The notes below the pieces were generated by a model. The model was given only the letters and a program-made list of their open reading frames with translations, was not told the origin of the DNA and made no database searches. A DNA stretch of 64,000 nucleotides from Isoetes taiwanensis (Eukaryota; Streptophyta; Lycopodiopsida; Isoetales; Isoetaceae), in NCBI GenBank assembly GCA_021234155.1, contig JAJEKV010000018.1, forward strand, positions 15,322,925 through 15,386,924, read 5' to 3'. The translations under genes were made by a program, and so were the position numbers. Positions 1 through 8,936 of this stretch are shown here, piece by piece. Positions within the stretch are counted from its first letter, which is position 1. The number at the start of each line of letters is the position of its first letter.

Positions 1-719
1 ATCAGAGAAAAGTTGTAGGAACATGTGGGAAAAAACTTTGCCTAATTTGGAACTGGGATAATGGAGAAAAACGAGTTTAAATTGGATCCAAAATTTTGTC
101 AGTGAACTGTCACAGAAAATCAGCAAGTAGTTTTTTTGCATAACTTCAACTGACACAGGTTTGAATATGTCCTAACATGATGTTGACCCTCCACCCACAG
201 TCAAACACAAGAAGCCAACTTGAAACTATGCTCAAGTTGGGGTTAGAACCTCCAGATCACTTAAGGCGATCAATTTATACAAGAAAAATTCAATAGGATA
301 GCTCAAAAGTTCATATGTTCATACCTTTCCCATTTCTAGAAAATGGTAGCAGTACTCAGATCGAGGTGGCATGCGGAGATAAATTGATTCTTGATTATTG
401 ATTACTGACACTGATAGAGAAAAGTTGTTGGAAAGCAATGGTGAAAACTTTGGCCAATTCTTAGCTCAGATCTGTGAGATATTCGAGTTCAAAGTCGGTG
501 CAAAATTTGGTCAATGAAAGCCAAACTAAATGAGGATTTTGAGTTGCTAATGGAGTTTTTGAGAAATTCCAAAGCTGAGGTGTGCCAAAAGAAGTTGTGA
601 TATGGGGCAAGTGGTCAAATTTGTGCACTAATTTGCAAAACACAGTCAAGAATAGTCTCAAACAACATGCAAATGTCTGCAATATGAGTTTGGACTAGTT
701 TATTTTGAAAATTTTGAAG
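1..719. other. non-coding, no gene recognised
   Basis: AT-rich sequence with only short, low-information open frames on either strand. I see no protein motif, no terminal repeat and no promoter that leads into a coding frame. Confidence 0.5.
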
Positions 720-875
720 CATACAAGTACGAATGGTTGCTATGAGAGATTGCAAAATTTGTTCTTTGCAAAAATTATGGAAGATGACATGGCATGTGTA
801 TGGTGAGGTGGTAAAGATGAGTGCTGAGGTGGCAAAAGATGAACGGGTGGAAAAACAAAGAATTTGCCTAGAGAA

Positions 876-912
<37 letters not shown>

Positions 913-1320
913 ATATTTCTCCATGGTGACATGGCATTCCTTTGGATAGTGTGCTATGTGTCATGATGATTAAGCATTTATGCACTTTAGATAGAAAATG
1001 ACTAGGTCAATTAAAAGAAAAGGGAGATTTCTTTAGTGTAATAAGTAGGTAATAATGGCAAGCAAGGTGATGTGGCACTGGAAATGATGAGGTGCCATAA
1101 GAGAGAGAAACCAAACTTCTTTCTTTTTGAAAATGTGACTTTTACAAAAGTTATAGGTGATGACATGGCATGAGCATGCGAGATGGCAACTATGAGTGAC
1201 ATGGCAAAAGATGAAGGGATAGAAAAATGAAGAATTTGCCTCGGCAATTTGCAACTTGTTAGAGAAAGCATATTCACCATTATGACATGTCATTTTTTTG
1301 GAAGATGTGGCACGCCACAT
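720..1320 (+). repeat. diverged direct repeat, two units
   Basis: Two stretches, about 720-960 and 1110-1320, share the same order of short phrases: GATGACATGGCATG, then GGCAAAAGATGAA, then AAGAATTTGCCT, then a CAT-rich end with GACATG. They look like an old tandem duplication of about 390 bp. No coding frame runs through either unit. Confidence 0.6.
879..911 (+). repeat. poly(A) tract
   Basis: A run of about 33 adenines lies inside the first unit of the 720-1320 repeat and is absent from the second unit. It may be a microsatellite expansion or the tail of a retroposed sequence. Without flanking target duplications I cannot tell which. Confidence 0.8.
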
Positions 1321-2740
1321 TATATGACTAACACATAAGCGCCTCCTATTCTTGCAATGGTTGCATTGTAGAGAGCTCGAGAATTGGATATGATATTTGT
1401 CAAGATTTGCAAGATTATTGAATTGATGGGTGGATACATGCTGATCCCGTGCAGACGGAAGCTAGTGTTGAGCTATCCTAGAAAATCATTCATTGGAAGT
1501 GCAGGGGCCAAATTGCTCTATGCGCCAAAAGATCTGAGCCCTCCATCCCGATCTTACCTGTTGATGTGGAATTTTTCCCGCTTGCACATCACAATTTTTT
1601 GGGTCCACATCACAACTATGTCTAAAACATGTTTCTTAACAACATATTTATATTACGTGGAAGTGATATAAACAGCACTATACTCTATACTCTGAACAAG
1701 ACATTTGTTATAAGACCATCCCTTTGTAATCGTGTGCAGTCACAAAACATGGTTGAAAAACCCAACTAAACCATTTAACATGAACATAAGCTAACAACGT
1801 CTATATTTAAAAGAAAAGGAACGGCTAAGATGATTCCGGAAATAAATGGTCAAGATTGTGATCTTCGTCCTCGCATTCCATTGGTCGAAATTTGAACTAT
1901 TATTGTTTATTATTGTTTGTTTCCAGGATTTCTGGCGCGTAAGCTTTGCCGCCGAAATTCATGCCTCCATCTCTGCGTCCAGATCCAGCGCCACTGCCCC
2001 AGCTCCATTCCGGCCACTGCTCCATTGCTCCATTGCTCGGATAACATCCACTGCCGCCTTCATCTCCATTCTTATGCTCTTGTCGCCATAGCCATTCCGA
2101 TCAGAATCATTTAAATGGGGATTTGAAGTTGGGTTCAGATCTACATCAGAGCGATCGAGGGTAAAACTCAGATTTTGGAAACGGGCAGCTAGGGCAATGC
2201 CAAGGCGAGCCTTTTTGAGAAGGGACAGGATGGAGAGGCAAAGGCTTGGTTCATAGGCCCGGTGGAGTTGTCCATTGCTGGAGCTGCAGCTATGGCGGAA
2301 GTCTGGCCGGCCTTACAGATTGGCTTACATTCTCGTCTAAATCTTCCTGAATCAAGCTCAAATCTATTGGGTTGCACCCAGTTTCTCTGTAACCTTTTGC
2401 TCTGTTTCTGCTTTCTCTCGAAGGAACACAACCCATTACTCTGCTCGCATGTGTTTTGTCAAGCAAAAGCTTTTACGTTTGAATCTGAACCGACTCTGAT
2501 CAGAAAAGAAATTCTGCCAGCAGCAATTCATCACAGAGAGCATTAAATGGAACCCAAAAGCCAGCTGCACGCATCAGATTCAACGCCATGAGGTAATTCC
2601 GAATGACCATACAGAGATGAATAAAAAAAGAGGGTACTCTGAACTCCAGCTCTGGTGAAGAAGACTCGCCTTTGCTAGTGCTTTAGGGCAGGAAAAAGTA
2701 AAAGGAAATGAGATAATATTCTGGTCAGGACATTGAAGGT
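1321..2740. other. non-coding, no gene recognised
   Basis: Short open frames occur (for example a C-rich one near 1950-2090 and one near 2262-2546), but none has recognisable motifs or a promoter-start-exon layout. The stretch from 1950 to 2430 is more GC-rich than its surroundings and could be untranslated or decayed coding sequence. Confidence 0.4.
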
Positions 2741-2744
2741 GGGC

Positions 2745-2752
2745 TATAAATA
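2745..2752 (+). promoter_or_regulatory. TATA box TATAAATA
   Basis: TATAAATA sits in the context GGGCTATAAATAGTCG, followed by a pyrimidine-rich leader of about 60 bp and then an ATG at 2813. This is the usual plant core promoter layout. Confidence 0.55.
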
Positions 2753-2812
2753 GTCGTCCATCTCCACTTCGCCTCCATCTTCAGTCCGAAACGTTTCAAA
2801 ACAGGGGAAGAA

Positions 2813-2970
2813 GTGTTCAAGAGCTTGGCCAAAGGAAAACTCCACTCTGGAAAAATGGCTTCTCTGCATGAGGCAGAGGCTGTGGTTGCAGAGGCCATAG
2901 GCAGCCAGAGCTTTGGCAGATCCAGCTTCCCAGAGGGTTTTTTGTTCGCATTGGAAGCTCTGCTTTGCAG
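2813..2970 (+). CDS. possible first exon of an unrecognised host gene
   Basis: An open frame starts at ATG 2813, with a second in-frame ATG at 2855 (MASLHEAEAVVAEAIG), and runs to a possible donor TTTGCAG|GTCTGTC at 2970/2971. The encoded 53 residues are mixed in composition and contain no motif I can name. The spacing from the TATA box at 2745 supports a real 5' end. No convincing second exon was found downstream, where the sequence soon becomes repeat-rich, so the gene may be truncated or have a distant second exon. Function is unknown. Confidence 0.3.
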
Positions 2971-3895
2971 GTCTGTCTCCTCACCTTCTTCAGGAAAATT
3001 TCTGTCTGTTAAAATTAGTTTCCTTTCTTCTTAATTCCTCATAAAAAAACCTCCATATCCAGTTCGAAGGGGCTGCACATGAGGGCGCAAAAGGGCCCTC
3101 TGTTTGGGACCATCTGACCAAAACCAAACCAGGTCTCTAGCTGCTCAGATCTGCTCCATATTTCCGATTCATTAACTTATAGTTTCTCACCTTTTCGAAG
3201 CTTTGCGCAGATGAGATTGAAGATCTTAGCACGCCGGATGTGACACAGGACCAGTATCATAGATATGAGGCAAGTGCCTGCAAAATCTACATCTGAATAT
3301 TTCCTGTTTGAAACGCTTGCCTTAAAATAATCTTGGAATCCAAAAAACTGTGGGTTACTTGCAAGTTTTGTTCTTTGCCTGTGGTTTCTTTGCAATTTTT
3401 GCTGCCAAATCTTCTATTCTGACCTGGTTGCAAATGCATGTGGCAGGCTCTGTCTGGGAAGCGGATACCCTGCTTAAGGTCTTATCTACCTTTTATTTCT
3501 ACCCCATCTTCTAGATTCCACCTCTTTTCCTGTTCTTGGAGCTTCTAATCTGTTCTGTGTCAGATCATTTTTGTATTCAGCTATGTCCGAGTTGTTAAAT
3601 TTTTCATCATGTTGCTTCGGCTTTGCCTTCTAACAAATCGATTAGATTTGTGGCAAATAGGCTTGGATATAGACCGCGCTTAAGTTTTGTTCAATTGGGA
3701 TCGGTGGCAAATGTTTGGATACAGGAATGTATAAATTTTGTTAAGAATCGATTGTATTCTTAAATTTGTTTCAGATATCAATCAATTTTGCTGCCAAAAA
3801 AAAATCTATGTATCAACATTCTTCTTTTTATATAAATCTATATATCTATATGTAAATCTATGCATGTTCAATTTATATAAATCTATGTATCAACA
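2971..3895. other. non-coding, possible intron
   Basis: T-rich sequence typical of a plant intron or spacer. No coding frame with recognisable motifs is seen on either strand. Confidence 0.4.
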
Positions 3896-4620
3896 TTCTT
3901 ATTTTGTGAGAAAAATAACACTTGAAAACAATAGTTATTTCTTAAAAACCACACTTTTTCTAAAAAACACGTATCAATAAAAAAAAAAAAAAAAAAACAC
4001 TTAGAAACAACATAATTATAAAAAAACCACATTTTTTTAAAAAAGCACCTGTCGTTTTGTTAAGAAAACAACACTTAGAAACAACAGAGTTAGAAACAAA
4101 ACCACATTCTTCTTAAAAAACACATATTATTTTATTAAGAAAACAACACTTAGAAACAACAGAGTTTACAAAAAACCACATTCTTTCTAGAAAACACATA
4201 TCACTTTTTAAAAAAACACATTTAGAAACAACATAGTTAAAAAAAAACTACGTGTAGTTTCTAGCAAAATCGGACAAAATTCTATACGTAGTTTTTTAGT
4301 GTTTTTTTTATACAAAACAATAGTTAAAAACTACATGTGGACCTTTTAGGTTTTATTAATAACCACATGTCTATTTTAGAAAAAGCAACACTTGAAAACC
4401 ACATCTATTTCTAAAAAACAACATGTACACACACATGTAATTCCTACGTGTAGATAATTTTGACAAAACTCTACGTGTAGACTTTTAACAAAAAAAACTA
4501 CATGTATAAAAATTTGGCTAAAAACTACACGTCATTTCTAGCAAAATCGGACAAAAAACAACACGTAGTTTTTTGATGTTGTTTTTTAGTAAAAACCACA
4601 CTAAAAAACAACATGTGGAC
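3896..4620 (+). repeat. A-rich degenerate tandem repeat field
   Basis: The phrases AACACTTAGAAACAACA, AAAACCACATT and AAAAACACAT recur every 60-70 bp with many changes. Further along, the repeats become AAAACTACATGT and CTACACGT. The field has almost no coding capacity and reads as a decayed minisatellite. Confidence 0.65.
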
Positions 4621-4848
4621 CCAGTATTGGGGTGGTTGTGAGAGCAATGTTCTTGGCGACCAAGAGCAAAGCACTGACCATGTTCCCAGTAGTACTAACT
4701 TGATAGGATCCTTAAACCTCGAAAAGTGGGAAAAATTTTTCTCATTTTTGTAGTAGATGCTAAGCTAGTAACAGTTAGAAGTGACTGAAAACATAATGAA
4801 AACATAAAAAGACTGAAATTGGTGAGCCAACTTCCAGAAAGTAGGGTG

Positions 4849-4903
4849 GTCTCACACGTCGCGCCGAGATTCTCATTTTCGGGCTGGGCGCAACGTGTGA
4901 GAC
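4849..4903. promoter_or_regulatory. palindrome P1 (55 bp), upstream of the H3-like gene
   Basis: The outer arms are GTCTCACACGTCGCGCC and GGGCGCAACGTGTGAGAC, which pair with one mismatch. The centre is GAGATTCTCATTTTC. This copy lacks about 12 bp of the left inner arm that the other three copies keep. It is the distal member of a pair (P1, P2) placed before the TATA box at 5182. Confidence 0.85.
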
Positions 4904-5037
4904 ATTCAGCTTAAACACACCAAAAAGTCATAAATTACAGAAAATTAACTTGATAATTCTAATTTTGAATTAAGAAATAGTAGAATTGGCATAGTATACG
5001 CTTAAAAAGTATAAAATTTAACAGCGGGACCCACCAT

Positions 5038-5104
5038 GTCTCACACGTCGCGCCAGGACAGAAAACGAACTTTTCATTATCGGTCTGGGCGCAACGTGTG
5101 AGAC
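5038..5104. promoter_or_regulatory. palindrome P2 (67 bp), proximal copy
   Basis: It has the same outer arms as P1. The inner arms, GAAAACGAA and TTCATTATC, also pair imperfectly, so the whole 67 bp can fold as a long hairpin or act as a two-fold-symmetric protein site. It ends 78 bp before the TATA box at 5182. Its centre differs from that of P1 and P3 and matches P4. Confidence 0.85.
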
Positions 5105-5181
5105 CATGCTTAAATTTAGGTATTCTAGATGTTTTAGGTAACCCAAAAAGGTAGTTTAGAATTTGACCTAAAATCGACCCC

Positions 5182-5189
5182 TATAAATA
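5182..5189 (+). promoter_or_regulatory. TATA box of the H3-like gene
   Basis: TATAAATA lies 108 bp before the start codon. The following leader (TCC, CTCATTTC, ACCCTGC, GCTCTC, AGGCGATCTT) matches, phrase by phrase, the leader after the TATA box at 7115, showing that the two promoters share an origin. Confidence 0.75.
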
Positions 5190-5289
5190 GATCCAGACCC
5201 CCTCATTTCGCGTACCCTGCTTAGAAAGCCCGCTCTCTTTTGCCAAGGCGATCTTCTGGCGCATAGCTCGAATCAGCGAACCGTCAAGC

Positions 5290-6526
5290 ATGGCCCGCAA
5301 CAAACAGACTGCTAGGAAGCCCCGCTGTCGCGGATCGTCTAGCGCCAGCGACCCCGGCCTCATTCGGACCATACTCCGAGAACGCCTTTTTCACCAAGGG
5401 GAATCCTCTTCCAGCGAGGAGGCAGGATCGGATCGGAGCGACCAGACAGAGGTCATAGAGGAGGAGCGGCCAGACGTTATGCATCAAATTCTCGAGGAAA
5501 TCGCAGAGGAGGAGAGGAGGAGCAGGGAGGAACGGGATCAGATGGGGCAGCCGACCGTCGAGGAGCAACTCGAGGCTTGGGCCCGTCTGCAGGAGGAGGA
5601 GGAGAGAGAGAGGCAGCAGCAGCCGAGACTTAGCCCTGCTGAGGAAGCAGACCTCGCGGCCTTCATCAGCAAGTATGAAGACAAGGAGCGCCGCCGAGAG
5701 CAAAGGACGAAGAGCAACCACAGCCGGCGGGCCGAAGAAGAGGAAGGCCAAAGCCATTCAGGCGGGCAAGCGAAAAGTTGTGAAGGTTGGTAAGCGAGCG
5801 ACGGGTCCCGTCATCAACGAGCCATCAGGCGAGCAGACCCCGCCTTCTACCGATGACTCGGACGAAGATTACGTCCCCAACACTGGGGGGGCAAGTTCCT
5901 CGAAAACAGTCGCAGAGAAGGAGGTACCGGAGCCGGTGGTACCTGATGAGCAGCAGCCTGGACAGCCGCAGAAGCCCCCACCTTTCCCGACGTGGGATAG
6001 AGTTAAAGCCCCGCGGCCACAACGGGAGGCATACGTGATAGACCCCGTCAAGGTCTATCAGAAGAAGATCAAGGAGCACAACGCCTACATGGCGAAGTGG
6101 GAGGCATACAATGCTTATTACCAGCAGCACAGGGTACGAACAATTGAAGGCGGACACCCGACAAGGAGCCAGACCCTGAAGCCGCCACCACCAAAGCCCA
6201 AGCCTCCCAGAGCACCAGGAAAGAAGCGGAGAAAGAGCAAGCAGAAGGAGCAGAGAGCTCTCAAGGAAATCCGGCACTTCCAGAGAAGTTACGGACTCTT
6301 GATCCCCCGGGCACCGTTTCAACGCTTGGTCCGAGAAGTCATGCAGGAGTACAACACGGACATGCGGGTGACCGATGAGATGTTGCTGTGCCTACAGGAG
6401 GCAGAAGAGGCGAAAATAGTGCAGCATTTTGAAGATTCAACGGCCTGCACAGTGCACGGGAAGAGGGTCACGCTCATGAGGCAGGATATGTTTTTGGCCA
6501 GACACATCAAGGGAGAACGCCCTTGA
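5290..6526 (+). CDS. long-tailed histone H3-like protein (one +1 frame change)
   Basis: Frame 1 starts at ATG 5290 with MARNKQTARKPR. The H3 tail reads ARTKQTARKS, so K4, R8 and K9 are kept. An acidic Glu/Arg-rich helix-prone region follows, up to about 5700. Frame 2 (open 5675-6526) continues with a basic stretch (KKRKAKAIQAGKRK), an acidic patch with DSDEDY, a Pro-rich segment and, at 6254-6523, a complete H3 histone fold: ALKEIRHFQ, LLIP, APFQRLVREV, LQEAEEA, HFEDS, VHGKRVTLM, then LARHIKGERP. LLIP and VTLMR resemble CENH3; the short loop 1 and the GER ending resemble canonical H3. The joined product would be about 410 residues against 136 for H3. The two frames overlap from 5675 to 5793; the change could be an indel, an assembly error, or less likely a tiny intron or programmed shift. 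The gene is GC-rich within AT-rich flanks. The histone-fold call is confident; the role is unknown. Confidence 0.85.
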
Positions 6527-6669
6527 ACTTCTTGTAAATAATGAAAATTTTGTTAATATAAAGAATTTTTGTGTAAATAATGAGTCCAATCTTGTTTAAT
6601 TAAGTTAAGATATCGATTTCTGGCTTTTATTTTGGTTAAGTTGGAGTTTTTGAGCAAAATTGAGACGAT
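6527..6669 (+). terminator. 3' untranslated region with AATAAT-type signals
   Basis: Just after the stop, AAATAATGAAAATTTTG and, 40 bp on, AAATAATGAG occur in T/A-rich sequence. This resembles a plant near-upstream element and polyadenylation region. Confidence 0.4.
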
Positions 6670-6736
6670 GTCTCACACGTCGCGCCAGGACAGAAAATGA
6701 GATTCTCATTTTCGGGCTGGGCGCAACGTGTGAGAC
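6670..6736. promoter_or_regulatory. palindrome P3 (67 bp), distal copy of the second promoter
   Basis: The outer arms match P1 and P2. The centre GAAAATGAG-ATT-CTCATTTTC is a perfect inverted repeat, so this is the most symmetric of the four. Its centre type matches P1, the distal copy of the first promoter. Confidence 0.85.
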
Positions 6737-6867
6737 CATGCCCAAAAATGCCCAAAACTGCTCCAAATCGACCAAATAAGGGGTCAATTCTGCCTAACTC
6801 GACGAGTTTAGTAGAATTACAGCCTTAGATTATCCAAATTGGTTAAGTTTAGCCATTTAGAACCCAT

Positions 6868-6934
6868 GTCTCACACGTCGTGCCAGGACAGAAAATGAAC
6901 TTTTCATTATCGGTCTGGGCGCAACGTGTGAGAC
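6868..6934. promoter_or_regulatory. palindrome P4 (67 bp), proximal copy of the second promoter
   Basis: It is nearly identical to P2, with GAACTTTTCATTATC in the centre. The P3-P4 distance (198 bp start to start) is close to P1-P2 (189 bp), so the whole two-palindrome module was duplicated, not single palindromes. Confidence 0.85.
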
Positions 6935-7096
6935 CTCGCACCATTTTCTTCACCAAATGATCTCCAAATTGTTGCAATAGGTTCATTAGTTGTTCTTAAC
7001 ATGCTTTAAACCTAAAAATAGTCTTCAAACTCTCAATTACACTCTTTAATAGATCAGAATCACCCAATCTCAGTAAAGTCTAGGTCATCCAAAAAT

Positions 7097-7122
7097 TAGG
7101 GTTTTTCCCTTTTCTATAAATA
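7097..7122 (+). promoter_or_regulatory. telo-box-like TTAGGGTTTT and TATA box TATAAATA
   Basis: TTAGGGTTTTTCCC precedes TATAAATA at 7115-7122, about 115 bp before ATG 7237. Telo boxes (AAACCCTAA on the other strand) are common in plant promoters of cell-cycle and ribosomal genes. Here the element is seen only in this promoter and not before the H3-like gene. Confidence 0.55.
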
Positions 7123-7236
7123 GGTCCTCCATTTCTCATTTAGCACCCTGCAAGTTTGCTCTCCACTGCTTAGGCAATCTTTCAGCTCCCTGAGGCGCTT
7201 CTGCATCCGTTTGATACTCTCTTCTTCGCTACATCA

Positions 7237-7398
7237 ATGGCCGCTGCTGACTTCAGGCGATGGTACAGCGCCAGTGCCCATGTTGCCGAGGCGGATGTCA
7301 ATGACATCTTCCGAGTCTTCGGGAAAGAAATAGATGTGCAAGCCACTCTGAATGCAACCCCAGCATATAGACAAGTCTTAGCAGAGTTCCAAGCTAGG
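7237..7398 (+). CDS. gene 2, exon 1 (unknown function)
   Basis: The exon starts MAAADFRRWYSASA and stays open to the donor AGCTAGG|GTAGGACC at 7398/7399. I recognise no family. The start was chosen because it lies at the same distance from the TATA box as the start of the H3-like gene and sits in a good context (ATCAATGGCC). Confidence 0.6.
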
Positions 7399-7464
7399 GT
7401 AGGACCCTCTCTCGTCTAGCTCCCCCCTTGCATAGGATATTTTGTTCCCTGCCCATCCCTTCAG
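7399..7464 (+). other. 66-nt intron in gene 2
   Basis: GTAGGA...CCCTTCAG. The intron contains an in-frame stop (TAG at 7417), and removing it keeps the frame (66 is a multiple of three, phase 0). It is short for a plant intron but has good borders. Confidence 0.6.
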
Positions 7465-8663
7465 GCAGCCGTGGGTGATGTCCCCAACATCGTCAAGTAC
7501 CTAACTAACAAGGCGCAGAGGCTACCAGACTACATGGTCCTGACAGCCAACAGGACCAAGTATTTCTCTTACACCGCTGCCTTAGCTATTTTCCTATCCC
7601 ACCGTGCCGAAAACCCAATGGGGGCAACCTCTATCCCTCCGATGGAGGTGGACCCCATAGCAGTCCAAGCCGAAGAGCAGATGCTTTTGCAAAGCATCAA
7701 AGAAGAGCAAGAAGGAAGGGAAGAAGAAGAGAAGCCGACGACGAAGAGTACACTGAGCTAGACTCAGAAGAGGAACGGCGACAAGCAGAACAGGAGCTGG
7801 TCAACTTCGAGCAGAGCCGGCAGACTATCAGAGTTGCTCCCCCACTTGGGCTAGGCATCACAAGCCTAGCCCCTATCATCATCGATGGATAGGAGTATCT
7901 ACTCCTCAGCGACATCCGTAACCTCCCCAATGCGGGAGAGGGAGCTCCGATTGATGAACTGCTTCCACCAACTGCGCGGCAGACCGGCATGGATGACTTC
8001 ATCGTCCGGGAGTCTCGCACTTCCGCCAAAGTCGTGGAAGCCGACACCTACACAGGGAAGCGACTTCCGACATCCGTGCATATAGCAAAGATAAGGCGTG
8101 TTATGGAGACCGGAGACACGCCATCCAAGAAGAGTTCCTCGCCATTCAGAACGGATGGGGATCAGAGGCAAGACCACTAGCATCCTGATGCCGAGTCCCT
8201 CGACACCACCTCCAGCAAGAGGAGCAGGAATCGACCTCAGGCGAGTCGACTCCACAATCGAAGACTACCGGGAGCTCACCGAGATAGAGGTCGAATTTAA
8301 TATGCATGCATAGAGCAGAGGCCAAACAAGTGGGGAATCATCCACGACGCACAACGACAGTGTCAGCCGAGGTACTACCGCCATCGCCGCTAGATGGGAG
8401 AATAGCAAAGGGTACACCGCAAATTCAGCCCCAGGGGTGAGGAAGGAGTGTTCATGCTGATTGCACTCTCAGGCTTCGGCAGGCATGCTCGAATAGCGGC
8501 AAATGTCGACTATGCTGTCCTAGTCAAGAGAGCAATGGCGCTTGACCTCTTCGACTTCGCCATACCTCATCGACGGCAGGCGAGATTAGCGGTGGCCGCG
8601 GCCCTCACATCCGACCGCAGAGTGGAAGACTTGGCGAGAGCCTTGCGTATGCTCGTCAAATAG
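7465..8663 (+). pseudogene. gene 2, remainder; decayed, unknown function
   Basis: The second exon begins AAVGDVPNIVKYLTN and stays in frame to an acidic Glu-rich segment near 7725. There the frame shifts: the original frame stops at 7761, while the frame with DDEEYTELDSEEERRQAEQE continues, interrupted by TAG at 7890-7892, to about 8180. Further shifts lead to a final open segment (8448-8663) ending ARALRMLVK. The product would have been about 450 residues, mixed helical and disordered, with no zinc knuckle, so it does not look like a standard gag. It may be a decayed partner of the H3-like gene, since both share a promoter type. Function is not assigned. Confidence 0.45.
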
Positions 8664-8667
8664 CGTC

Positions 8668-8722
8668 TTCAGGAACTTGGGTCATTCGGTAGGAACGGCC
8701 CAAGTTAAGAAGTTCCTTGAGG
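8668..8722 (+). terminator. 3' stem-loop with two competing pairings
   Basis: Immediately after the stop of gene 2, AACTTGGG (8674-8681) pairs perfectly with CCCAAGTT (8699-8706). The overlapping TCAGGAACTT (from about 8668) pairs instead with AAGTTCCTTGA (about 8711-8721, one bulge). The two stems exclude each other. Confidence 0.5.
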
Positions 8723-8936
8723 ACAACCCATCTTACTGGTGATTTCAAGATTAGTTAGACTCTTGATCCCGGAGACTTTTTGTACTAAAATATTATATAA
8801 TATAAATATAATTTCCCTTCGCACTTCAAATGTTTTGGTGATGTATTTTGTGTCCCCAACTATACCAACAAACATAAATAATGCAAGAGAACAAGTAAAA
8901 CTAACCATATAGCCATGAACTACTTGTGTATGCAGC
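8723..8936. other. AT-rich spacer
   Basis: Contains TATTATATAATATAAATATAAT and no coding signal. It separates gene 2 from chromovirus gag remnants. No LTR is visible here, so chromovirus A lacks a recognisable 5' end. Confidence 0.4.

Noticed and set aside
615-985. Open frames with poly-Phe or poly-Lys around 879-911
   Set aside because: They are translations of the poly(A) tract.
5284-6322. Antisense open frames across the H3-like gene
   Set aside because: Leu/Arg-rich shadows of a GC-rich coding strand; no start context or motif.
7237-7761. Gene 2 as the gag gene of chromovirus A
   Set aside because: A better gag core (QKYTEEFMRLRLYVP) lies at 9694-9800, and gene 2 has its own TATA promoter, an intron and no zinc knuckle.
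8448-8663. Possible H2A-like helix (HRRQARLAVAAAL) in the last segment of gene 2
   Set aside because: The resemblance to the H2A alpha-C region is limited to a few residues and the rest of the fold cannot be aligned, so no histone call is made.
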